Below are positions 25,618 through 34,866 of a stretch of 64,000 nucleotides of DNA, in pieces. A program made the translations under genes and the position numbers. Below the pieces are notes generated by a model that did not search any database, had not been told where the DNA came from, and saw nothing but the letters and a program-made list of their open reading frames with translations. The DNA lies in assembly GCA_965277495.1 (NCBI GenBank), contig OZ255824.1, forward strand, positions 2,170,001 through 2,234,000, read 5' to 3'. The DNA comes from CAHJXG01 sp965277495 (GTDB lineage Bacteria; Pseudomonadota; Alphaproteobacteria; Acetobacterales; Acetobacteraceae). The stretch's first letter is position 1. Each line of letters begins with the position of its first letter.

Positions 25618-26715
25618 ATGGGCCAGGCCATGAAACGCGATCCAACGTCCTTGCTGGTCACTGCTTTGGCGGTCGGCAGCCTGGCCTTCACGGCCTTCAA
25701 GGGTCAGCCGGCACCCGATGCGGCGCCCCGCGCGAACGCCGGCCGCACGCCCGGCCGGCCCGCGGGATCGTCGGGCGGCAGTCCGGGCCACGACGCCGGG
25801 CAACCGTCCGAGATCCCGGCGCAGGGCTGGTGGGCCATCATGAAGCGCGTGGCGGCGAACGTGTCCGGCGACCGATTGCTGACCGAGGCGGCGGCCATTA
25901 CCTTCTACGCCCTGCTCGCCTTGTTCCCCGCCCTGGCCGCGCTGGTCTCGCTCTATGGGCTGATCGCCGACCCGGCCACGATCTCGAATAACCTGGACGC
26001 GGTCGGCGGGGTGGTGCCGAGCGGCGGCATGCAGATCATCAAGGACCAGGTGCAAAGCCTCGCCTCCAACAGCGGCAAGGCGTTGGGCTTTGGCGCCGTG
26101 CTCGGCATCGCCACCTCGCTCTGGAGCGCCAACCAGGGCACCAAGGCGCTGTTTGACGCCCTGAATGTGGTGTACAGCGAGAAGGAGAAGCGCGGCTTCG
26201 TGCTCCGGACCGCGGTCACGCTCGCTTTCACCGTGGGCGGCATCCTGTTCGTGCTGCTGGCGATGGCTGCGGTCGTCGCGGTGCCGGTCGCGCTGAACGC
26301 CATCGGGTTGGGCGGGGTTTTGGATGCGCTGCTGCGCTACCTGCGCTGGCCCTTGCTGCTCATTGCCCTCGCGGCCCTGCTCGCCTGCATCTACCGCTTT
26401 GGGCCAAGCCGGGAGAAGCCGCGCTGGCAATGGGTCACCTGGGGCGGCGGCTTCGCTGCGGTCGCATGGGTGGTCGGCTCCATCGCATTTTCATGGTATG
26501 TCAGCAATTTCGGCAGTTACGACAAGACCTATGGGTCGCTCGGGGCCGCCATCGGCTTCCTGACCTGGATTTGGCTGTCCGCGGCCATCGTTCTCATCGG
26601 CGGGGAGATAAACGCCGAGATGGAGCACCAGACCGCACGGGACACCACGACCGGACCGGCGCGCGCCACCGGCAGCCGCGGCGCGACCAAGGCCGATGAG
26701 GTTGCGCCGGCATAG
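25618..26715 (+). CDS. YihY/BrkB-family inner membrane protein
   Basis: A 365-residue membrane protein. An N-terminal helix (about residues 10-27) and a Gly/Pro/Ala-rich linker precede the YihY core. The core begins with DRLLTEAAAITFYALLALFPALAALVSLYGL (about residues 84-114) and has about six helices, ending with GFLTWIWLSAAIVLIGGEINAEME. The start could be the ATG at 25618 or at 25630, with weak ribosome sites for both. BrkB proteins are often wrongly called ribonuclease BN; the true role is unknown. The TAG at 26713 is followed in the same frame by the next coding region. Confidence 0.82.
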   Translation: MGQAMKRDPTSLLVTALAVGSLAFTAFKGQPAPDAAPRANAGRTPGRPAGSSGGSPGHDAGQPSEIPAQGWWAIMKRVAANVSGDRLLTEAAAITFYALLALFPALAALVSLYGLIADPATISNNLDAVGGVVPSGGMQIIKDQVQSLASNSGKALGFGAVLGIATSLWSANQGTKALFDALNVVYSEKEKRGFVLRTAVTLAFTVGGILFVLLAMAAVVAVPVALNAIGLGGVLDALLRYLRWPLLLIALAALLACIYRFGPSREKPRWQWVTWGGGFAAVAWVVGSIAFSWYVSNFGSYDKTYGSLGAAIGFLTWIWLSAAIVLIGGEINAEMEHQTARDTTTGPARATGSRGATKADEVAPA

Positions 26716-26724
26716 CCTCCTGCC

Positions 26725-27831
26725 ATTTCCGTAAGCCGCCTTCGGACCCATGCGCGCCTGGCGACGCTGTTCGCGCCCACCACCCTCGCGGACGCCGTGC
26801 ATAAGCTCGGCTTCGTGCAGGCGGACCCGATCCGTGCGCCGGCCCGTGCGCAGGACCTCATCTTGCGGCACCGGGTCAGCGGCTACCGCGCCGGGGACCT
26901 GGAGCGCAGCTTCGCACGGCTGCGGCTGGAGGAAGACTTCCTATACGCCTACGGCTTCATGCCCAACGAGACCACGCGGCTGCTGCATCCCCGCCCAGAC
27001 CCGGATGGCGAGGCGGGCGTGCACGCGCCGACCGGGCTGGCGGCGGAGGTGCTGGCCTTCGTGCGGGCATACGGCCCCACCCATCCCAGGGACCTGCAGG
27101 AACGTTTCGGCCGCGACCGTGCGGTGAACGGCTGGGGAGGCTTTTCGAAGGCGACCACCCGCGCCTTGGAAAGCCTGCATCACTACGGGGTCCTGCGCGT
27201 GGCCCGGCGGCGCGACGGCATACGCATCTACGAGGCAGCCCCGCCGCCGCCCGCAACGGCAATGACAGAGCGGTCGCGGCATATGGTCATGCTGGTGGCC
27301 CGCATCCTTGCGCCGGTGTCCACGGTCAGCCTGCGGGGCGCGCTGGCATTGATGGCGCGGCGCAATCCCGGCCTCGGCCCGCTGGCGCCGGTGGTCGCCA
27401 CGGCGCTTAGGACCGGTGAGCTGGAGCGGGAGGAGATCGACGGCGAGAGCTATCTTTGGCCGGCATCGGATGGCGGCTGGCGGCACCGCTCGGCGCCCCG
27501 GGATGTCCGCCTGCTGGCGCCGTTCGACCCGGTTGCCTGGGACCGGCGCCGTTTCGAGCACCTGTGGGGCTGGGCCTACAGGTTCGAGGCCTATACGCCC
27601 CCGCCACGGCGTTCATTCGGCTATTATGCGATGCCGCTGCTGTGGAGCGACGAGATCATTGGCTGGGCGAACGTCAAGCTCGTTGCCGGGAAAATGCACG
27701 TGGAAACCGGCTATGCCCGCCCCCGCCCGCAATCCCGCGAGTTCCAGCGCGCCCTCGATGCCGAGCTGGCGCGGATGGAGCGCTTCCTGACGGCCCGGGA
27801 CTCGACGCCCGGCCTGCAGAAGGATGCTTGA
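26725..27831 (+). CDS. Winged-helix DNA-binding protein, YcaQ/AlkX-like DNA glycosylase family
   Basis: The family (E. coli YcaQ) unhooks interstrand DNA crosslinks. Hallmarks here are LGFVQADPIRAPARAQDLIL near the N-terminus (compare LQIDTINIVARSPYLVL), LAPFDPVAWDRRRFEHLWGW and YRFEAYTPPPRRSFGYYAMPLLW. The first ordinary start codon is GTG 26797, which gives 344 aa. Family similarity extends upstream through ISVSRLRTHARLATLF, reaching the BrkB stop at 26713 with no ATG, GTG or TTG. I set the start at the rare ATT 26725; GTG 26797 is the alternative. The coding frame equals that of BrkB. The QxD active-site motif reads QAD here. Confidence 0.7.
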   Translation: MSVSRLRTHARLATLFAPTTLADAVHKLGFVQADPIRAPARAQDLILRHRVSGYRAGDLERSFARLRLEEDFLYAYGFMPNETTRLLHPRPDPDGEAGVHAPTGLAAEVLAFVRAYGPTHPRDLQERFGRDRAVNGWGGFSKATTRALESLHHYGVLRVARRRDGIRIYEAAPPPPATAMTERSRHMVMLVARILAPVSTVSLRGALALMARRNPGLGPLAPVVATALRTGELEREEIDGESYLWPASDGGWRHRSAPRDVRLLAPFDPVAWDRRRFEHLWGWAYRFEAYTPPPRRSFGYYAMPLLWSDEIIGWANVKLVAGKMHVETGYARPRPQSREFQRALDAELARMERFLTARDSTPGLQKDA

Positions 27832-27860
27832 GCCGTCATGGCTTGTAAGCCGCCGGTAGA

Positions 27861-29282
27861 TTAGGCGCCGGTCCGTGCCGCTGCGCGGTCGATCCGCATC
27901 GCGCTGACGAGTCCTCCCGCGAGGGCGAGAACGGCGCCGGCGGCAAGGCCGATCCGGGGCGCGGCGGCTGACGACGTGAGGGTGAACAGCAGCGCCATGA
28001 TCACCGAGCCGGCCGTCTGGCCGAGCAGGCGGGCAGTGCCCTGCATGCCCCCGGCAGCGCCGCTTCGCTCACGCGGCGCAGAGAGCAGCATGTTGCGGTT
28101 GTTCGGCGTTTGAAAGATGCCGAAGCCGAAGCCGCTCAGCATCAGGAAGAACACCAGTGGCCATAGGTTGGCGTGGATGGGCCAGAAGGCGGCGAGTGCC
28201 AGGCCCGTGGCGAGGATGGCGCCGCCCGCCGCGCAGAGCAGGCCATTCGACATCCGGTCAGCCAAGCGCCCGGAGACCGGGCCGGCGACGGCCACGATGA
28301 GGGGCCAGGGGGTCATGTAAAGACCCGTGGCGAAAGCGTCCTGGCCGAGGCTGTGCTGGAGGTAGAACGGCAGGGCGACGTAACTCGCCATCTGGCCGGC
28401 GAAGCAGCATATGGACGCGATGACCGAGATGCGGAACGGATGGTTCCGCAGCAGGTCGAATGGGATGAGCGGCGCTTGTCGCGGCAGTTCGCGGCGCACG
28501 AGAGCCACGAAGCTCACGGCCGACACGGCGAGCAGCCCGGCGGCAAGCTTGGGCTCAGTCGCCGCACGGTCCACGCCCAAGATAAGGCAGGCGAATGCCG
28601 CCGCATTGAGCGCGGCGCTCAGCAGATCGAGCTTGCGTCCAGTGCCCGGCGGCTGCGGCAGCGCAAAGGCGGCGACCAGGACGATGACGCCGACTGGCAG
28701 ATTGACGGCAAACAGCCATGGCCAGCTCGACGCGACCAGGATCGCGGCGCCGATCGTCGGACCTGCCGCCGCCGACAGGGCGATCACGGTGGCGTTCCAG
28801 CCGATCACCACGCCGAGCAGGCGATGCGGGTAGGTGAAGCGCATCAGCGCGATGCCCAGCGACATCACGGCCGCGCCGCCAAGGCCCTGGATGAAGCGGG
28901 CCGCCACCAGCCACGGCAGCGAGGGCGATAGCGAGCATAGCAGCGACGCAGCGGTGAAAAGTGCCACCCCGCCAACGAACACACGGCGTAGGCCCAGGCT
29001 TTCCCCAAGTGCGGCGCAAGGCAGCAGGGCCATGACCAGGGCGATCTGGTATCCGCCGACCACCCAGACAGACGCGGCGGGCGTCACATGCAGTGAAGCG
29101 GCGATGGTGGGCAGCGCCACGTTGGCGATGGCGCCGTCGAGCACGACCAGCACCATCGTGGCCATGATGGCCAGCGTCGCGTAGTGCCGCCGCGGGGTGG
29201 GCAGCCCGTCCTGCGCGACGCTGGCGGATGCCACGCTTGCGCTGTCGGACGGCTGAGTGATGGCTGAGCTTGGATGTGCCAT
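27861..29282 (-). CDS. MFS transporter, DHA2 (14-helix) drug/proton antiporter family
   Basis: A 473-residue inner-membrane exporter. The ATG at 29282 has CAGGACG upstream. After a polar N-terminus, helix 1 has the motif VLDGAIANVALPTIAASL (compare LDxTIVNVALP of the DHA2 family). GESLGLRRVF is the motif A loop and LMRFTYPHRLLGVVIGWNATVIALSAAAGPTIGAAI is motif C. It probably exports a toxic organic compound. It is divergent from a LysR gene, the usual arrangement for a regulator controlling its transporter. Confidence 0.85.
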   Translation of the reverse strand: MAHPSSAITQPSDSASVASASVAQDGLPTPRRHYATLAIMATMVLVVLDGAIANVALPTIAASLHVTPAASVWVVGGYQIALVMALLPCAALGESLGLRRVFVGGVALFTAASLLCSLSPSLPWLVAARFIQGLGGAAVMSLGIALMRFTYPHRLLGVVIGWNATVIALSAAAGPTIGAAILVASSWPWLFAVNLPVGVIVLVAAFALPQPPGTGRKLDLLSAALNAAAFACLILGVDRAATEPKLAAGLLAVSAVSFVALVRRELPRQAPLIPFDLLRNHPFRISVIASICCFAGQMASYVALPFYLQHSLGQDAFATGLYMTPWPLIVAVAGPVSGRLADRMSNGLLCAAGGAILATGLALAAFWPIHANLWPLVFFLMLSGFGFGIFQTPNNRNMLLSAPRERSGAAGGMQGTARLLGQTAGSVIMALLFTLTSSAAAPRIGLAAGAVLALAGGLVSAMRIDRAAARTGA

Positions 29283-29351
29283 GGTGTCGTCCTGCCCTCG
29301 GTGGGTCCATCCAAGATAAAGCCGGCCAGGCATGGCGGAAGACGCAGCGGA

Positions 29352-29368
29352 TGCAGTATATACCTGCA
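29352..29368. promoter_or_regulatory. Candidate LysR operator
   Basis: TGCAGTATATACCTGCA has 5-base arms (TGCAG/CTGCA) around TATATAC, and its core GTATATAC is itself a palindrome. It lies in the 107-base gap between the DHA2 transporter and LysR starts, 21 bases before the LysR ATG. LysR regulators bind such dyads in divergent promoters. Function is inferred from position. Confidence 0.5.
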
Positions 29369-29389
29369 CCGAGCGCCTGGTGATGGTTC

Positions 29390-29970
29390 ATGCCCGATCC
29401 CGACTTCAACCTCCTGGCGGCGCTCGACGTGCTGCTCGCCGAGGGCAGCGTGGCGGGCGCCGCCAAGGTCCTCGGCTTGAGCGACTCGGCCATGAGCCGG
29501 ACCTTGCTGGGCCTGCGCGCCGCGACCGGCGACCCGCTGCTCGTGCGGGCCGGACGGCGCCTGGTGGCGACGCCGCATGCCACCGCCCTTCGCGAGCGCG
29601 TCAGGACCCTCACCGGCGAGGTGAAATCCGTGCTGCAGCCGGCCCCCCAGGAGTTGGACCTCGCCTCCCTGGAGCGTGGTTTCATCATCCGCGCCAACGA
29701 GGGTTTCGTCGAGGCCTTCGCCGCCCGGCTCGTTGGAGCCGTGACCGAAGCGGCGCCGGGCGTCCGCCTGCGCTTCGCCCCCAAGCCCGACAAGGACGTG
29801 CGGCCGTTGCGGGAGGGACTGGTCGACCTGAAGATCGGCGTGCTCGGCGCCACCGGGCCGGAGGTCATGATCCAGTTCCTGTTTCAGGACCAATTCGTCG
29901 GCGTGGTCCGGCAAGGACATCCCTTGGCGTCAGGCGATGTCACCGCCAGCCGATACGCCGCCTGCCCTTG
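29390..29970 (+). pseudogene. LysR-family regulator, truncated at its C-terminus
   Basis: The N-terminal 60 residues form a normal LysR helix-turn-helix (DFNLLAALDVLLAEGSVAGAA then LGLSDSAMSRTLLGLR). An effector-binding domain begins near residue 95. Family-like sequence stops near residue 190 (VRQGHPLASGDVTASRYAA); about 110 residues are missing. The frame stays open and runs antisense through the amidase gene to 31417, which is not a real protein part. The break lies about 10 bases from the amidase stop codon, so a deletion or insertion joined two loci here. DNA binding could survive, but ligand sensing should not. Confidence 0.75.
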
Positions 29971-29980
29971 CGGCCCGGCG

Positions 29981-31495
29981 CTAGAATCGTTTCCAGTCGC
30001 CGGCGCCCTCGAAGGCGGCGGCGGCGGCGTAGATCGTGCTCTCGTCCCAGTGCTTGCCGATCAGCATGGCGCCCACCGGCAATCCGTCGCTGAGGCCGCA
30101 GGGCAAGGACATCGCCGGGTGCCCGGTAACGTCGAACGGCGCGGTGTTGTTGATCATCTCGAATGCGCGCTGCACATACAAGCCGAGCCCGCCGTCCGCT
30201 GGCGGCAGCGGCGTGGCGACCACGGGCAGCGTCGGCATCAGCAGCAGGTCGTACTTCGCCAACGCCTCGTCGTATGCGGCGCGCAGCCGGCGGGCGATGT
30301 TCTGGGCCTTGGCATAATAGCGCCCGCGATACTTGCTGGTGAAATACTCGCCGGTGAACATGCAGATCTTCAGCGTGTCGGACAGGTCGTTCGCCCGCTC
30401 GCGCCAGCCGGCGTGGGCGTCCAGCAGGCCGACGTTGTATTGCCCCTTCCAATTGAAGCCCATGCCGTTGCCGCGCATCATCTGCACCTGCAGGCCCTCG
30501 TTGCCGATCGGCGCCCACACGTCCTTGCCGATGCGGTGCATGGGGATGCTCACCTCCTCGACCGTGGCGCCCATCCGGGCAAGCCGGTCGCCCGCCGCGC
30601 GCACCTTGGCGTCGACGCCGGGTTCGGAGTTGTCCCAGCCAAAGCCTTCGGTGACGACGCCGATGCGCAGCCCCTGCACGCCGCGTCCGAGCGCCTGGGT
30701 GTATGGCGCGGTGGTGCAGCCCATCTGCCTGGGATCGAGCCCGTCCGGCCCGGCCAGCACCTCCAGCAGCAGCGCGTTGTCGGCGACCGTCGCGGTCATC
30801 GGCCCCGTGTGGTCGATCGTCGCCTCGATCGGCATCACCCCGGTATAGGGCACCAGGCCCCAGGTGCCCTTCATGCCGTAGATGCCGCAGAACGACGCGG
30901 GGATGCGGATCGAGCCGCCCTGGTCGCCGCCGATCGCCATGTCCACCTCGCCCGCCGCCACCAGCGCGCCGGAGCCGGACGACGAACCGCCGGCGGAATA
31001 GCCATGCCTGTGCGGATTGTGCACCGGCGCCAGCGCGCCGGTATGGCTGCCGCCCGACAGGCAGAACGCCTCGCAATGCGCCTTGCCCATGATGGTCGCG
31101 CCGGCATCCAGCATGCGGGTGACGATGGTGGCGTCCTGGTCCGGCACGTAGCCCTCGAGCGTGGCGGACCCATTCATCATCGGCACGCCGGCGAGGCAGA
31201 CGTTGTCCTTCACCGCCACGGTCTTGCCCTTGAGCGGCCCGGACTCCGCGCCCTTCACGACGCTTTTCACATACCAGGCGTTGTATTGGTTCTCCTCCGG
31301 CCCCGGCTGGTAGCCCGGCGTGCGCGGATAACGCACCACTGGCTTGTCGTCCGGCATCGCGTCGATCACGTTATACGACGCAACGGGACCGTCCATCATC
31401 GCATGAAAGATGGTTAGCCGCTCCTCGGACAGCTCCATGCCGAGGTCGAAAACAATCTCCTGCAACTGCGACAGCGTGGGTTTTTCGACGCTCAT
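29981..31495 (-). CDS. Amidase signature-family enzyme (nitrile/short-amide amidase type)
   Basis: A 504-residue cytoplasmic amidase that hydrolyses an amide to acid plus ammonia. The catalytic triad is complete: K96 in VAVKDNVC, S171 in AGGSSSGSGALVA and S195 in GGDQGGSIRIPA. These residue numbers match the well-known Rhodococcus nitrile-pathway amidases, and the N-terminal helical extension (residues 1-85) is also typical of them. It is the last gene of a leftward operon with a branched-chain-type ABC importer, 22 bases after the LivF-like gene, so the importer probably brings in the amide. Confidence 0.9.
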   Translation of the reverse strand: MSVEKPTLSQLQEIVFDLGMELSEERLTIFHAMMDGPVASYNVIDAMPDDKPVVRYPRTPGYQPGPEENQYNAWYVKSVVKGAESGPLKGKTVAVKDNVCLAGVPMMNGSATLEGYVPDQDATIVTRMLDAGATIMGKAHCEAFCLSGGSHTGALAPVHNPHRHGYSAGGSSSGSGALVAAGEVDMAIGGDQGGSIRIPASFCGIYGMKGTWGLVPYTGVMPIEATIDHTGPMTATVADNALLLEVLAGPDGLDPRQMGCTTAPYTQALGRGVQGLRIGVVTEGFGWDNSEPGVDAKVRAAGDRLARMGATVEEVSIPMHRIGKDVWAPIGNEGLQVQMMRGNGMGFNWKGQYNVGLLDAHAGWRERANDLSDTLKICMFTGEYFTSKYRGRYYAKAQNIARRLRAAYDEALAKYDLLLMPTLPVVATPLPPADGGLGLYVQRAFEMINNTAPFDVTGHPAMSLPCGLSDGLPVGAMLIGKHWDESTIYAAAAAFEGAGDWKRF

Positions 31496-31517
31496 GGTGG
31501 GCTCCTTCGCTCGGGGT

Positions 31518-32225
31518 CTATGCGGCCATGCCGACGAACTCGGCGATCACCGCCGGGTCCTGCACGGCTTCCGGGGTCGTCTCGCGGGTGATGGCGCCTT
31601 TCTGGATGATCAGGATGCGCTGCGACAGGGCGGCGATGAATTTCAGGTTCTGCTCGACCAGCACGACCGTCACGTCGCTGCCGCGGCGCAGCGCCTGCAG
31701 CGTCTCGATGATCTCGTCGATGATCGAGGGCTGGATGCCCTCGGTCGGCTCATCCAGCAGCAGCAGCCTGGGTCCGCCGCACAAGCAGCGGGCGAGCGCC
31801 AGCAGTTGCTGCTCGCCGCCGGACAATGCGCCGCCGGTGCGGTCCAGCAGGCGCCGCAGCCGTGGGAACATTGCTAATACATCCTCGATGGTGCGGCGTT
31901 CGTCGCGTTTCGACAGCAGGCAGCCCATGCGCAGGTTCTCCGCCACGCTGAGCGCCGGGAAGATCTCGCGGCCCTGCGGCACGTAGCCGATGCCGAGCCG
32001 GGCGCGCGCCGTCGGCGAGAGCCGGGTAATGTCCCGCCCCTCGAACAGCACGCGTCCGCCGGTGGCGGGCAGATAGCCCATCAGCGTGCGCAGCAGGGTG
32101 GACTTGCCCATGCCGTTATGGCCGAGGATGCCGACGAACTCGCCCTGCGCCACGGCGAAATTGACCCCGGCCAGGATCGGGATGCGGCCATAGCCGGAGC
32201 GCAGCGCGTCCACTTGCAGCATCAT
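31518..32225 (-). CDS. Branched-chain/urea-type ABC transporter ATPase (LivF/UrtE-like)
   Basis: A 235-residue ATPase with Walker A GHNGMGKST (residues 35-43), signature LSGGEQQ and Walker B LLLLDEPTEGIQPS. The phrase EPTEGIQPSIIDEI is typical of UrtE and amide-transport relatives. It energises the two permeases encoded upstream. The ATG overlaps the stop of the LivG-like gene. All catalytic residues are present. Confidence 0.9.
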   Translation of the reverse strand: MMLQVDALRSGYGRIPILAGVNFAVAQGEFVGILGHNGMGKSTLLRTLMGYLPATGGRVLFEGRDITRLSPTARARLGIGYVPQGREIFPALSVAENLRMGCLLSKRDERRTIEDVLAMFPRLRRLLDRTGGALSGGEQQLLALARCLCGGPRLLLLDEPTEGIQPSIIDEIIETLQALRRGSDVTVVLVEQNLKFIAALSQRILIIQKGAITRETTPEAVQDPAVIAEFVGMAA

Positions 32226-32947
32226 GCGGCCTGCTTGCCGAGATAGACGTCGCGCACCGCCTGGTTGGCCAGCACGCGTTCTACGTCGTCCTCGACCAAG
32301 ATGCTGCCCTGGTTGAACACCGTCACCGTGCGGGCGATCATGCGGATGAACTGCATGTCGTGCTCGACGACAATCAGCGCCTGCGCCCGGTTGATCTCGC
32401 GTATCAGCTCGGCGGTGCGCAGCACTTCGTCATGCGTCATGCCGGCGGCGGGCTCGTCCAACAAGACCAGCTCCGGCTCCTGCGCCAGCACGGCGGCGAT
32501 CTCGACCCATTGCCGCTGCCCATGCGCGAGCTGGCCCACCAAGCGCCCGGCGATGCCGGTCAGGCGCACGCGGTCGAGCGTCGCCTCCGTCATGCGCCGC
32601 GCCTGCGCCGCCGAGCCACGGCGGCAGGCGGCGACGAACACGTTTTCCCGCACCGACAAGCCGTCGAACACGTTGGGCACCTGCGTCTTGATGCCGACGC
32701 CCAAGCGGGCGATCTGGTGCGGCTCGGCGCCGGTGATGTCCTTGCCGCGCAGCCGGATCTGCCCGGCGCTCGGTTTGAGCTGGCCGGTCAGCATCTTGAA
32801 GAACGTGCTCTTGCCCGCGCCGTTGGGGCCGATCAGGCAGCGCAGCTCCATCTCACGCAGGGTAAAGTTGACGCCGTTCACCGCGGTGACGCCGCCGAAC
32901 CGCATGGTGGCGTCCTGCGCCTCCAACAGTGGCGCTGGTTGGGTCAC
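32222..32947 (-). CDS. Branched-chain/urea-type ABC transporter ATPase (LivG/UrtD-like)
   Basis: A 241-residue ATPase with Walker A GPNGAGKST (about residues 39-47), the Q-loop region GIKTQVPNVFDGLSVREN, signature LAHGQRQWVEIAAVL and Walker B LVLLDEPAAGM. The start is GTG and overlaps the stop of the permease gene. It is the second ATPase of the amide-linked importer. The LAHGQ form of the signature motif is common in UrtD proteins. Confidence 0.9.
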   Translation of the reverse strand: MTQPAPLLEAQDATMRFGGVTAVNGVNFTLREMELRCLIGPNGAGKSTFFKMLTGQLKPSAGQIRLRGKDITGAEPHQIARLGVGIKTQVPNVFDGLSVRENVFVAACRRGSAAQARRMTEATLDRVRLTGIAGRLVGQLAHGQRQWVEIAAVLAQEPELVLLDEPAAGMTHDEVLRTAELIREINRAQALIVVEHDMQFIRMIARTVTVFNQGSILVEDDVERVLANQAVRDVYLGKQAA

Positions 32948-33972
32948 GGCTCCACCTGCACCGGCGCGGCCTCGGCGACCCGGCCATGGCGCACCCTCGG
33001 CACGCGGCGGAACAGCGCCTGAACCACCGGTATGAGGCCCTGCGGCACCAATAGCACGAACACCACCAGCACCACGCCAAGCACCAGGTTGGCGTTGACC
33101 GCTCCCTGCGTGCCGATGAGGGAAATCAGGTACTGGATGCCGACCGCGCCCAAGATCGGGCCGAGCAGGGTGCCGAGACCGCCGACCAGCACGTAGATCA
33201 GCACCTGGGCCGAGGTCGCCAGTCCGAACACGGTGGGGCTGATGAACGAGCCCCAGTTGGTGTACAGGCAGCCCGCCAGCCCGGCCACGCCGCCGCCGAT
33301 CGCGAACACGACCAACTTATACAGCCGGGTGTCGTAGCCCAGCAGCCGCGCCCGGGTCTCGTTCTCGCGGATCGCCACCACGATGCGGCCGAACCGGCTG
33401 GCGAGGATGCCGCGCAGCAGCACGTAAACCAGGATCAGCGCGCCCATCGCCGCATACCACGTCTGCTCCGGATCGAGCGGCGAGGCCGTGTCGTTGGGGA
33501 CGTTCAACGGCGGCACCGATGGCATGCCGTTGAAGCCGCCGAGGGCCGCGTTGCCGATGGTGTAGAAGTCCCCCGCGGTGGAATTCACCACGTTGAACAG
33601 GATGACCGTCACCGTGAGGGTGATGACGCCGATATAGGCGTCGCTGATGCGGCCATAGAACATGAAATAGCCGAGCAGCGCCGCGAACAGCGCCGGCAGC
33701 AGTACCGACAGCAACACGGGCACGGTGCTGTCGCCCATGTTCATGACGGCGACCGCGTAGGTGTAGCCGCCGACGCCGAAGAACGCCGTTTGGCCGAACG
33801 ACATGATTCCGCCGTAGCCCCAGATGAAGCCCTGGCTGAGCGCCAGCATCGCCATCGCCGCGAACACCGTCATCTGCAGCAGGCCGAACAGGTCGAACAC
33901 CATCGGCAGGCCGAACAGCAATGCCAGCCCGGCCGCGACCATGGCAAGGAAGCTAAGCCATCCGGGGGACAT
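32944..33972 (-). CDS. Branched-chain/urea-type ABC permease (LivM/UrtC-like)
   Basis: A 342-residue inner-membrane permease with about nine helices. The ATG at 33972 (MSPGWLSFLAM) overlaps the TAA of the LivH gene by one base. GFIWGYGGIMSFGQTAFFGVGGYTYA (about residues 48-73) and AIRENETRARLLGYDTRLYKLVVFAIGG (about residues 205-232) are LivM hallmarks. The last 30 residues are an Arg/Pro-rich cytoplasmic tail. It pairs with the LivH-like protein. Confidence 0.9.
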   Translation of the reverse strand: MSPGWLSFLAMVAAGLALLFGLPMVFDLFGLLQMTVFAAMAMLALSQGFIWGYGGIMSFGQTAFFGVGGYTYAVAVMNMGDSTVPVLLSVLLPALFAALLGYFMFYGRISDAYIGVITLTVTVILFNVVNSTAGDFYTIGNAALGGFNGMPSVPPLNVPNDTASPLDPEQTWYAAMGALILVYVLLRGILASRFGRIVVAIRENETRARLLGYDTRLYKLVVFAIGGGVAGLAGCLYTNWGSFISPTVFGLATSAQVLIYVLVGGLGTLLGPILGAVGIQYLISLIGTQGAVNANLVLGVVLVVFVLLVPQGLIPVVQALFRRVPRVRHGRVAEAAPVQVEP

Positions 33973-34853
33973 TACAGGCTTCTCCGCAGCAGGCGCCCGG
34001 TGATGCCAGATCCGGTGATGCCCTGGGGCAGGATGCGGATCATGATCAGCGCCGCCAGCAACAGCGCCACCTGGCCGAACACCGGCGTGGTGAGGAAGGT
34101 GGCGACCTCGCTGATGCTGCCGAACAGCATCGAGGCGAGGCCGGTGCCGGTGACGATGGCCGGGCCGCCGCCGAGCACGGTGATGAAGGCCCGGGCGATG
34201 AACGCGCCGCCCATGACCGGCGACACGCCCGAGACCGGCGCCAGCACGCCGCCCGCCAGCCCGGCCAGCGCCGAGCCAAGCGCGAAGGTGGCCATGTAAA
34301 CCCGCTGCGGCGGCACACCGAGGGCGGCGGCCATGTTCGGGTTCTGCATGGTGGCCCGCACGATCAGGCCGAACCGCGTGAAGCGCAAAGCGAGCCACAG
34401 CCCGGCCACCATCACCGCCGCCACCGCGATCACGAACACCGAATACAGGCTGGTCTGGTAGCCGCCGATGCTGAGACCGCCGAGCGGCGCCGACACGCCC
34501 CGCACGGTGTTGCCGAAGATCGTGGTGATCACCCCGATCATCCCGAGGCTGAGGCCCCAGGTGGCCAGCATCGTGTCGATCATCCGGCCATACAGGAAAC
34601 GGATGAACAAACGCTCGACCAGCAGCCCGAACAGCCCGACCACCACCGGCGATGCGACCAGCATGGCGACCCATAGGTTCAGCCCGGCATTCGTGCTGAC
34701 CACGGTGGCATAGGCGCCGAGCATCAGGAACTCGCCATGCGCGAGGTTGATGATCCGCATCATGCCATAGATGACGCCGAGCCCGAGGCTGAGCAGCACC
34801 AGCACCGCGATGGCGTTGACGACGTTGAACAGCACGAGGCCGGTGAGCGCCAT
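33972..34853 (-). CDS. Branched-chain/urea-type ABC permease (LivH/UrtB-like)
   Basis: A 293-residue inner-membrane permease. I prefer the ATG at 34853 because GAGGG lies 10 bases before it; a TTG at 34862 is possible. GVIYGMMRIINLAHGEFLMLGAYA (about residues 26-49) is the LivH hallmark and RATMQNPNMAAALGVPPQRVYMATFALGSALAGLAG the cytoplasmic coupling loop. It lies directly downstream of the binding-protein gene. Confidence 0.9.
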   Translation of the reverse strand: MALTGLVLFNVVNAIAVLVLLSLGLGVIYGMMRIINLAHGEFLMLGAYATVVSTNAGLNLWVAMLVASPVVVGLFGLLVERLFIRFLYGRMIDTMLATWGLSLGMIGVITTIFGNTVRGVSAPLGGLSIGGYQTSLYSVFVIAVAAVMVAGLWLALRFTRFGLIVRATMQNPNMAAALGVPPQRVYMATFALGSALAGLAGGVLAPVSGVSPVMGGAFIARAFITVLGGGPAIVTGTGLASMLFGSISEVATFLTTPVFGQVALLLAALIMIRILPQGITGSGITGRLLRRSL

Positions 34854-34866
34854 GGCGGACAAGCCC

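Noticed and set aside
29970..31417. Long open frame continuing LysR across the amidase region (total 675 codons).
   Set aside because: After about residue 190 it is the antisense of a well-conserved amidase gene and shows no LysR or other family character.
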